From an uncultured Prevotellaceae bacterium (GTDB lineage Bacteria > Bacteroidota > Bacteroidia > Bacteroidales > Bacteroidaceae): a stretch of 64,000 nt of DNA. Below are positions 26,563 through 33,090 of the stretch, one piece after another. Under the pieces are notes generated by a model, which searched no databases, was not told the origin of the DNA, and saw only the letters and a list, made by a program, of their open reading frames with translations. Numbering within the stretch: the first letter of the stretch is position 1; every line of letters begins with the position of its first letter. Where the stretch lies: positions 1 to 64,000 of the forward strand of contig CACZGH010000007.1 in NCBI GenBank assembly GCA_902780635.1. The letters are read 5' to 3'. The position numbers and the translations under genes were made by a program.

Positions 26563-27573
26563 TTAGTCGCACTGAGCGAGTTTGTTGTCAGAGCCAAGCA
26601 CCTCGATGATCTTGTGCTTGTACATCTTCTCCATCTCGTCACGAGCGGGACCACAGAACTTGCGGGGGTCAAACTCTCCTGGTTTGTCGTGCAGCACGCG
26701 GCGCACAGCAGCGGTGAAGGCAAGACGTGAGTCGCTGTCGATGTTGATCTTGCACACAGCGCTCTTTGAGGCCTTGCGGAGCTGCTCCTCGGGGATACCG
26801 ATGGCATCAGGCAGTTTGCCACCCAGTGAGTTGATTTCGTCTACATACTCCTGTGGTACAGAAGAACTTCCGTGGAGCACGATGGGGAATCCTGGCAGTT
26901 TCTCCATGACAGCATCGAGCACGTCGAATGCCAATGGTGGGGGAACGAGTTTTCCTGTCTTCGGGTCGCGTGTGCACTGCTCTGGGGTGAATTTGTATGC
27001 ACCATGGCTAGTACCGATACTGATGGCGAGGGAGTCGCAACCAGAACGCTGAGCGAACTCGATCACTTCCTCGGGCTTGGTGTAGTGTGACACAGCACTT
27101 GCTACCTCATCCTCTACGCCAGCGAGCACACCCAGCTCAGCCTCGACAGTTACATCAAACTGATGTGCATAGTCGACGACTTTCTTTGTCAGGGCAATGT
27201 TCTCCTCGAAAGGCAGAGAACTAGCATCGATCATCACGCTTGAGAAGCCGTAGTCGATACAACTCTTGCAAGTCTCAAAGCTGTCGCCATGGTCAAGGTG
27301 CAGCACGATTTCGGGATGCTTGCAACCCAGTTCCTTAGCATATTCCACAGCACCTTGTGCCATATAGCGCAGGAGGGTGGCATTGGCATAGTTGCGTGCG
27401 CCCTTGGACACTTGCAGGATGACGGGAGACTTGAGGTCAGAAGAGGCCTTGATAATAGCCTGCAGCTGCTCCATGTTGTTGAAATTGAATGCGGGGATGG
27501 CGTAACCGCCATTGATGGCTCTTGAAAACATCTCACGGGTGTTGACGAGCCCTAAAGTTTTGTAACTTACCAT
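26563..27573 (-). CDS. fba: Class II fructose-bisphosphate aldolase
   Basis: 336 residues. Splits fructose 1,6-bisphosphate in glycolysis and makes it in gluconeogenesis, using zinc. The sequence shows AIPAFNFNNMEQLQAI near the start, the zinc-binding HLDHGDSFETCK, the VEAELGVLAGVEDE loop, SIGTSHGAYKF, and LHGSSSVPQEYVDEI. The C-terminal CKINIDSDSRLAFTAAVRR segment is typical of the longer Bacteroidota form. It is monocistronic, with a good promoter and a terminator. Confidence 0.95.
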   Translation of the reverse strand: MVSYKTLGLVNTREMFSRAINGGYAIPAFNFNNMEQLQAIIKASSDLKSPVILQVSKGARNYANATLLRYMAQGAVEYAKELGCKHPEIVLHLDHGDSFETCKSCIDYGFSSVMIDASSLPFEENIALTKKVVDYAHQFDVTVEAELGVLAGVEDEVASAVSHYTKPEEVIEFAQRSGCDSLAISIGTSHGAYKFTPEQCTRDPKTGKLVPPPLAFDVLDAVMEKLPGFPIVLHGSSSVPQEYVDEINSLGGKLPDAIGIPEEQLRKASKSAVCKINIDSDSRLAFTAAVRRVLHDKPGEFDPRKFCGPARDEMEKMYKHKIIEVLGSDNKLAQCD

Positions 27574-27615
27574 GTTGTGTTTATTTTATGAGGTTTTGAA
27601 GGTTTAAAATATGGA

Positions 27616-27648
27616 GGGTTGCGATCATATCGCAGCATAGACGACAGG
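27616..27648 (+). repeat. Second copy of the roughly 33-bp hairpin element
   Basis: GTTGCGAT pairs with ATCGCAGC around a 3-nt loop, followed by CATAGACGACAGG. About 28 of 33 positions agree with 16802-16834, and the stem is kept. It lies in the 5' leader of fba, in antisense orientation to it. Confidence 0.5.
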
Positions 27649-27689
27649 ATATCTTCCTTTTTTATCTTCTCTGTCTTCAATCGTGTTTG

Positions 27690-27720
27690 CAAAATTAATG
27701 ATTTTTTGTATCAATGCAAA
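27690..27720 (-). promoter_or_regulatory. Promoter of fba
   Basis: TAATTTTG on the minus strand at 27690-27697, with TTTG at 27717-27720 exactly 19 nt upstream. The leader is about 110 nt. Between here and 27812 I see nothing else. Confidence 0.65.
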
Positions 27721-27812
27721 GGTTTTAACTCATTTTATTATATTGTCGAGAGCAAAAAAAACAAACCATTTATGTTGACGGATGACAATCACTATTTTGC
27801 AAAATAAGGATA

Positions 27813-27847
27813 GCAAAAAAAATGCCTGGAGTCGCAACTCCAGACAT
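27813..27847 (-). terminator. Terminator of the aquaporin gene
   Basis: On the minus strand ATGTCTGGAGT pairs with ACTCCAGGCAT and is followed by eight T. Confidence 0.85.
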
Positions 27848-27863
27848 TAGTTCTTTGTAAACA

Positions 27864-27900
27864 TGCCCTCTCACTCCTTTGGAGGGGATGGGAGAGAGGT
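27864..27900. repeat. GC-rich imperfect palindrome (CCTCCTTTGGAGGGG family)
   Basis: CCCTCTCACTCC and GGGATGGGAGAG arms form a hairpin just behind the aquaporin stop. Related palindromes lie at 28789-28830 and 52078-52125, with a weak one near 5217-5250. Confidence 0.5.
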
Positions 27901-27902
27901 GT

Positions 27903-28571
27903 TTATTCTTCTGTACCAATCACTTTCCAGATAGCAGCAGCCAGTGCGCCACCCACGAAAGGACCTATGATAAAGATCCAGAGATTGGAGAGAGCGGAGC
28001 CTCCCTCAAACACAGCGGGAGCGATGCTACGGGCTGGGTTGACAGATGTGCCAGTGATGGGTATCAGTGCGATATGGATGATGACAAGGGAAAGACCAAT
28101 AGCCAGTCCGGCGAAGTTTCCAGCACCTTTCTTGGGGTCAGTGGTGCCCAAAACTACGAGCACGAAGATGCAGGTGAAGATAATCTCGGCGATGAGACCC
28201 GCTGTGACCATGCCGTCGCCCACATTATTGGCACCCGTCGTTGTGGCTGTCACCTCCACGCCAGAGGCAAGAATCAGGTAAATGAGCGCCGAACCGATAA
28301 AAGCGCCTATGACCTGAAACACCATATACATGCCGGCGTCTTTAGGAGAGATACGCCCTGCGAGCAATGCTCCTAGTGTGATAGCTGGGTTGATATGGCA
28401 TCCGGAAATGCCTCCTATCGTATAGGCCATGGCTACCACAGCCACACCAAATGAAACAGCTACCATCAGCACTTGTGCCGGTGTGCCGCACCCGCCATTG
28501 AACACGGCGCTACCACAGCCGATGAACACCAGAACCATCGTACCTATCATTTCTGCCAAATACTTTTTCAT
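27903..28571 (-). CDS. aqpZ: Aquaporin Z-type water channel (MIP family)
   Basis: 222 residues with six membrane helices and both NPA loops: GCHINPAITLGALLAG and GTSVNPARSIAPAVF. The aromatic/arginine filter residues around them (histidine before the first NPA region, arginine after the second) and the short loops fit a water-selective aquaporin rather than a glycerol facilitator. Monocistronic, with a promoter at 28620-28650 and its own terminator. Confidence 0.93.
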   Translation of the reverse strand: MKKYLAEMIGTMVLVFIGCGSAVFNGGCGTPAQVLMVAVSFGVAVVAMAYTIGGISGCHINPAITLGALLAGRISPKDAGMYMVFQVIGAFIGSALIYLILASGVEVTATTTGANNVGDGMVTAGLIAEIIFTCIFVLVVLGTTDPKKGAGNFAGLAIGLSLVIIHIALIPITGTSVNPARSIAPAVFEGGSALSNLWIFIIGPFVGGALAAAIWKVIGTEE

Positions 28572-28619
28572 AATCTTTTCCTTTCTTTGAAAATTAATAC
28601 TTATTTACTTTTCATAGTG

Positions 28620-28650
28620 CAAAATTAGTGAAAATATTTTAATTACGCAA
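28620..28650 (-). promoter_or_regulatory. Promoter of the aquaporin gene
   Basis: TAATTTTG on the minus strand at 28620-28627 with TTG at 28648-28650, spacing 20 nt. The leader is about 45 nt. Confidence 0.65.
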
Positions 28651-28680
28651 TGATTTTATAAAAAATTATTTAAAAGGAAG

Positions 28681-28735
28681 AACTGAAGAGGAGGAGCAAA
28701 GGAGTTCAGACATTTGCTTTCAAGGAGTTAAGACA
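28681..28735. repeat. GGAGTTCAGACAT-family repeat, second locus
   Basis: Contains AAGGAGTTCAGACATTTG and AAGGAGTTAAGACATTAC units of the array seen at 26355-26508. It is the distal part of the composite module described for the small RNA. Confidence 0.7.
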
Positions 28736-28753
28736 TTACTATACTATTTGGGT

Positions 28754-28830
28754 GATCTGACAATAGTTTGTGTTTAATGGGTCTACCTCCCCTCCTTTGG
28801 TGGGGGCAGGGGGAGGTGTCAGATCAGGGG
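28754..28830. repeat. Nested palindrome downstream of the small RNA
   Basis: Outer arms GATCTGACA (28754-28762) and TGTCAGATC (28817-28825) enclose an inner ACCTCCCC/GGGGGAGGT palindrome. A shorter relative lies at the same place behind the second small-RNA copy (52078-52125). Confidence 0.6.
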
Positions 28831-28849
28831 GAGTCAGTCATATATATAC

Positions 28850-28912
28850 AAAAAAAGGAGTACCGCCGTACTCCAACCTTTGTTAACCTTAAATCTAATA
28901 CTATGAAAAACA
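28850..28912 (-). ncRNA. Putative small RNA, copy A
   Basis: A candidate transcript of about 63 nt starts a few bases after the -7 box at 28918-28925. It ends in a terminator hairpin GGAGTAC/GTACTCC (28857-28863 with 28868-28874) followed by seven T. The 82 nt from 28844 to 28925 are identical to 52136-52217. No start codon with a sensible frame is contained. Identity of the whole unit including promoter and terminator argues for a functional RNA. I do not recognise a named family. Confidence 0.65.
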
Positions 28913-28917
28913 CGATG

Positions 28918-28949
28918 CAAAGGTAAAACAGAAAGCACAAATCTGCAAA
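28918..28949 (-). promoter_or_regulatory. Promoter of small RNA copy A
   Basis: TACCTTTG at 28918-28925 and TTTG at 28946-28949 on the minus strand, 20 nt apart. Copy B has the same elements with the same spacing. Confidence 0.7.
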
Positions 28950-28985
28950 TTTTTCTGTTTTTAAAGTGTAAAAATAACAATTTTC

Positions 28986-28999
28986 TTGATTTATATCAA
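28986..28999 (-). promoter_or_regulatory. Crp/Fnr-type box upstream of small RNA copy A
   Basis: TTGATTTATATCAA is a perfect TTGAT-N4-ATCAA dyad, the classic Fnr consensus. Its near edge is 60 nt from the -7 box, exactly as in copy B. The centre would lie near -80. No Crp/Fnr gene is in the window. Confidence 0.6.
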
Positions 29000-29134
29000 G
29001 GAAAAGAAGAAAATGAAACAAAACGGCAATAATAGATACAGTATTTCAATAAAGGCTAAAATTATTCTTTTTCATTTCTTGTCAGATAGGATTTGGTTAT
29101 TTTAACATTTGCTTTTATATTATAAGGGTAAATA

Positions 29135-29166
29135 TTTGATTCATATCAATTTTTTATTTATATTTG
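29135..29166 (+). promoter_or_regulatory. Promoter of the 1173-residue secreted protein
   Basis: TATATTTG at 29159-29166 with TTTG at 29135-29138, spacing 20 nt. The leader to the ATG at 29263 is about 90 nt. Confidence 0.6.
29136..29149 (+). promoter_or_regulatory. Crp/Fnr-type box overlapping the promoter of the Big_2 protein gene
   Basis: TTGATTCATATCAA, again a perfect TTGAT-N4-ATCAA dyad. Its left half supplies the TTG of the -33 element. Confidence 0.55.
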
Positions 29167-29262
29167 CAGTCAAAAGCATATTGTAATAAGCTATCTATTT
29201 AACAATCAAATCATCAACTGGACAAGAGATAAAAACACAATTATTAACCAAAACGATCATTT

Positions 29263-32200
29263 ATGAAACATTTAAAACTACTATTCATGACAGTCTGCGC
29301 CCTCATGATGGGTGCCACTGCCTATGCGCAGGAGGACGTAACAGATACGTACCTCAAGAACGCCGACCTCAAATCTCTTGAGGGATGGGATTATGGCGAT
29401 CCATTTGGAGATGGTGTTTTCAATTACACTGACTGGAAGACTGACGGAGATGTTCCCGTCATCGAATTCTATCACTCATGGTCTGCCAATGCGGGTGCTG
29501 AGATTGGATCTACCAAAAATTTCCATTTCACACAGAAAGTAACTTTGCCTGCTGGTAACTATCGTTTAAAAGTGAACGGTTTCTACCGTGAGGGCAATGG
29601 TAATGGCACGAACACCAAGGCCTACATTTTCGCAGGTGAGAAACAACAGTTCATGGTGGGACTGAGCAGTTCAGGTGTAGCCTCTTACTCTGGTTCCAAC
29701 GATCTTTACAAAGCTGCTAACGCTTTCTCCAAAGGAGACTTCTCCAATGAGTTTGACTTCGATGTTGAGGAGGAGGCTGAAATCGAGATTGGTTTCCGTG
29801 GCTATATCGACACTTATTGCTCATGGTGTATCCTTGGTCCAGTGAAGCTCCTCAAGTATAGCATTGACGACTATCTTAATGACTACAACGCCAAGGCAGA
29901 TGAGGCAAAAGCTCTCTATAATGAGCCGATGAACAAAGACGTGCTGGCAGAATTGAAAGCTGCCGTTGTAGATCCGAAATCATTCAAACTGATCAAAGAA
30001 GTGACCGCAGCTATCCAGACACTGGAAGGAAAGATCGCAGCTGCTAAGCAAAGCATTGCTGACTATGCCGCCACCAAAGAAGCCTTCGACTCCTATGATG
30101 CCAAAGCAGCCGCACTCGATGCAGCTGGCAAGGCAGCTTACGATGCTGCTGTAGCCTCTATCAAGAGTGCTTATGACGCCCGGACGATGGAAGGCAATCA
30201 GGCTGAGGCAGTGAAAGCCGCATATGTAGAGGCCCTGAAGAAACAAACAGCTGCCGGTTCCGACTTTACAGAGTGTGCCCCCGCCACTTGGGTAGGACAG
30301 ACTGGAGGTTATCAAGGCAGATTTGAGCGCTACAACGCCAGTGACTGGAATCCTCCATTCGAGTATGATGGTGATGTGATGACCCAGACCATTGAAGGTT
30401 TACCCGAGGGTGCTTACAAGATTGTGCTTGAAGCTACCGCCTCCTTCACCTCTGGCCGTGGTTTCACCTGCAAGACTGGTGATGACTTAGCAGTCGTTTT
30501 CGCTAACAACCAATGCGTGAACCTTCCTGTTATTGACCGCGTAGCCATTAACAACGCCTCTGAATATGGCCCCTACGAGGTGATTGGCAAAGTGGGTGCT
30601 GATGGTGTTTTGAAGTATGGTATCCAGAAACTTGACATCTTAGGCGGCAACTGGTTTGTTGTCAACCTCCTCTCCATCACGAAGGTGGAATACATTCCCG
30701 TTGAGAGCATCAATGCTGCTGACGTGGAAGTGGAAGTCGACAAGACCGCAGAGATTGGCGCCAGCGTAGCTCCACAGAACGCTACCCTGCCACAGATCAT
30801 CTACACCTCTGCTGACGAAGCCATCGCTACTGTAGACAAGAGCGGTGTGGTGAAAGGTATCGCCGTGGGTAAGACTACTATCACGCTGAAAGCTGACGAT
30901 GTGGAGAAGACCATCAATGTCAATGTGGCCGCTCCCGCTGTTCTGCCAGAGAGCATCACTCTGAACCAAACAGAGATTGCCCTTAACGCAGGTGAGAACA
31001 CCACATTCACACTGACTGCTACCATTGCTCCTGCTGAAGCCAACCAGGAAGTGACATTTGCTTCAAGCAATGAGGCTATTGCCACTGTTTCTGCCGATGG
31101 TGTCATCACCGTCGCAGGCATCGGCGAGGCCACCATCACCGTGACGAGCAAAGCCAAGGAAGATGTGAAAGCCACTGCTAAAGTCACTGTCACCGCCGCT
31201 GAGATTAACAGCTATTTCGCCGAAGAGGTTGAAGATGGCGAGGACTACTGGATCATCAACGCTGCTACCGGCAAGTTCTTAGGTGGTGCCAACAGTTGGG
31301 GAACTCGTGCCTCTCTGATCAAGCATGGAATCCCATTCAAGGCCGTTGCAAAAGGTGAGAACGTGTTTAATCTCGATTCCTACACCTCTAATGGTGGCGA
31401 CAGCCACTTCTTAGCTGGCGAATGGATAGACGGTGCCGCTACTGACATCACCTTAGTGCCCCACTCTTCCACTAAGACGATCAAAGTAGGTGTCGACGAA
31501 TACACAGCAATCACTAATGCATTCAACCTGAAGATTGGTGACAATATGCTTGTCGCCAAGTGTAGCAACACTGAGGTAGACCTGAAAGCCGCCGATGAGA
31601 ATGACCTCTTCGCACAGTGGTACTTCGTCAGCAGAGGCGAAATGGTTGCGAACATGATGATGGCCGATGAGGAGCATCCTGCTGACGCCACCTTCCTGAT
31701 CAAGGACTTCAACTTCAGCCGCAACAACACCCAGTATGACGCATGGGAGATTACCACAGCAGGAAATGTGACGAACGCACAAAATCCTAAAGCTAACGAG
31801 AATCACTACAACTGGAACGTGGAATGCTACCACGGCACATTTGATATGATGCAGCCTATCGTTCTTCCTAACGGTAAATATCGTCTGAAGGCTCAGGGCT
31901 TCTACAGACAGGACGGCGAGGACAATGACAACATCGCTTACTTCTATGCCAACGACCAGAAACAGACCTTCCCATTGAAGACTGGTGCAGAGAACAGCAT
32001 GAATGAAGCTGCTGCTTCCTTCTCAAAGGGTCTGTACACCATCGAGCCTATCGAGGTGACTGTGACCGACTATCAGCTGAAGATTGGTGCTGCCAATCCT
32101 GTGAACACCGCCCTGTGGTGTATCTGGGATAACTTCGAGTTGGAGTGCCTCAGCATGGACAAGAATCAGGACGGCATTGAAGTGACTATCGGCAAGAACG

Positions 32201-32784
32201 GTTACGCCACCTTGTATTACAACTATCTCAACTTAGTGGTTCCCGAGGGTGTCACCGCCTTCACCGCCACCACGAATGCTGACAATAAGTTGCTGCTCAG
32301 CCCCATTGAGGAATCAGACAATGAATATCTCGACGATGACGAAAAATATGTGATTCCTGCAGCTACCGGCGTTGTGCTGAAAGGCGAGCCAGGCACGTAT
32401 AAGTTTAGAGTCATATATGATGCCTTCAATACTATCACTGATAATGAGTTGCTCGGTACCGACGAGGAGACTACTCTCGCAGAGGAAGGCTTCAAGTATT
32501 ACATGCTTGCCGTGAAGGACAACGACCCATCTACCATTGGCTTCTACTATCAGACAGCCGACGGCTCGAGCATTACCAACGGTGCCCACAAGGCTTACCT
32601 GAGAGTGGAAGGTTTGAGTGCTCCACAGATGTTCTCCATCACCGATCCTACGGGTATCTTCGATGTGACCACTGTCACCACTGAGAGCAATGAGGTATAC
32701 AGCATCTCTGGCGTGCGCATGAACAATCAGTCGCTGCAGAAGGGTCTGTACATCATCAATGGCAAGAAAGTTATCGTTAAATAA
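29263..32784 (+). CDS. Large secreted protein with Big_2 domains and a type IX sorting tail
   Basis: 1173 residues with a signal peptide (LKLLFMTVCALMMGATAYAQ). About 25-200 is a beta-sandwich region resembling a carbohydrate-binding module (FTQKVTLPAGNYRLKVNGFYR). About 200-330 is helical and alanine-rich. About 345-480 is a second sandwich. Two bacterial Ig-like (Big_2) domains follow at about 482-645, with IIYTSADEAIATVDKSGVVK and VTFASSNEAIATVSADGVIT. A later segment repeats the first sandwich (LPNGKYRLKAQGFYRQDGED, near 870). The last 30 residues (VYSISGVRMNNQSLQKGLYI, ending KVIVK) fit a type IX C-terminal domain. Likely a surface glycan- or matrix-binding protein; function inferred. 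Confidence 0.85.
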   Translation: MKHLKLLFMTVCALMMGATAYAQEDVTDTYLKNADLKSLEGWDYGDPFGDGVFNYTDWKTDGDVPVIEFYHSWSANAGAEIGSTKNFHFTQKVTLPAGNYRLKVNGFYREGNGNGTNTKAYIFAGEKQQFMVGLSSSGVASYSGSNDLYKAANAFSKGDFSNEFDFDVEEEAEIEIGFRGYIDTYCSWCILGPVKLLKYSIDDYLNDYNAKADEAKALYNEPMNKDVLAELKAAVVDPKSFKLIKEVTAAIQTLEGKIAAAKQSIADYAATKEAFDSYDAKAAALDAAGKAAYDAAVASIKSAYDARTMEGNQAEAVKAAYVEALKKQTAAGSDFTECAPATWVGQTGGYQGRFERYNASDWNPPFEYDGDVMTQTIEGLPEGAYKIVLEATASFTSGRGFTCKTGDDLAVVFANNQCVNLPVIDRVAINNASEYGPYEVIGKVGADGVLKYGIQKLDILGGNWFVVNLLSITKVEYIPVESINAADVEVEVDKTAEIGASVAPQNATLPQIIYTSADEAIATVDKSGVVKGIAVGKTTITLKADDVEKTINVNVAAPAVLPESITLNQTEIALNAGENTTFTLTATIAPAEANQEVTFASSNEAIATVSADGVITVAGIGEATITVTSKAKEDVKATAKVTVTAAEINSYFAEEVEDGEDYWIINAATGKFLGGANSWGTRASLIKHGIPFKAVAKGENVFNLDSYTSNGGDSHFLAGEWIDGAATDITLVPHSSTKTIKVGVDEYTAITNAFNLKIGDNMLVAKCSNTEVDLKAADENDLFAQWYFVSRGEMVANMMMADEEHPADATFLIKDFNFSRNNTQYDAWEITTAGNVTNAQNPKANENHYNWNVECYHGTFDMMQPIVLPNGKYRLKAQGFYRQDGEDNDNIAYFYANDQKQTFPLKTGAENSMNEAAASFSKGLYTIEPIEVTVTDYQLKIGAANPVNTALWCIWDNFELECLSMDKNQDGIEVTIGKNGYATLYYNYLNLVVPEGVTAFTATTNADNKLLLSPIEESDNEYLDDDEKYVIPAATGVVLKGEPGTYKFRVIYDAFNTITDNELLGTDEETTLAEEGFKYYMLAVKDNDPSTIGFYYQTADGSSITNGAHKAYLRVEGLSAPQMFSITDPTGIFDVTTVTTESNEVYSISGVRMNNQSLQKGLYIINGKKVIVK

Positions 32785-32804
32785 TCAATAGGAGGATCAT
32801 CAAT

Positions 32805-32972
32805 ATGAAGACATACAATAAGCCGATCACAAAAAGCCTTTTATTCAGAATGACACTCATGCAGGAAGTCATGAGCATCTTTGACGAAGTAGGCGACGAG
32901 CAATTAGGCAACAGCTATCAGTTTGAAGACGATGCTTTCAGTCCTAAGCCAACATCTGTGTGGGATAAATAA
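32805..32972 (+). CDS. Small protein of 55 residues behind a strong Shine-Dalgarno
   Basis: ATG at 32805, TAA at 32970-32972, 20 nt after the large secreted protein. An AGGAGGA sequence at 32790-32796 precedes it, unusual in Bacteroidota, where such sites matter little. The peptide begins MKTYNKPITKSLLFRMTLMQ, continues with an acidic stretch (FDEVGDEQLGNSYQFEDDAF) and ends in PTSVWDK. There is no signal peptide or membrane helix. The terminator at 32996 closes the pair, so it is co-transcribed with the exported protein. Family unknown. Confidence 0.65.
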   Translation: MKTYNKPITKSLLFRMTLMQEVMSIFDEVGDEQLGNSYQFEDDAFSPKPTSVWDK

Positions 32973-32995
32973 TCACCACGCATAGACTATACGCA

Positions 32996-33030
32996 TCAGG
33001 GCGGGCCTTACGGCTCGCCCTGATTTTATT
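32996..33030 (+). terminator. Terminator of the secreted-protein operon
   Basis: TCAGGGCGGGCC pairs with GGCTCGCCCTGA around TTAC, followed by TTTTATT. Confidence 0.82.
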
Positions 33031-33090
33031 ACAGCTCTTTTGATGGTCAACTATACCATCGCTGCAAACAACTATTTTGCTGTCAGCAGA

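Noticed and set aside
28824-29021. Leftward frame whose peptide LCIVFFIVLDLRLTKVGV is shared with a frame at 52128-52412
   Set aside because: The shared peptide is the translation of the identical small-RNA unit; it runs through the promoter box and the terminator, and the two frames have unrelated N-termini.
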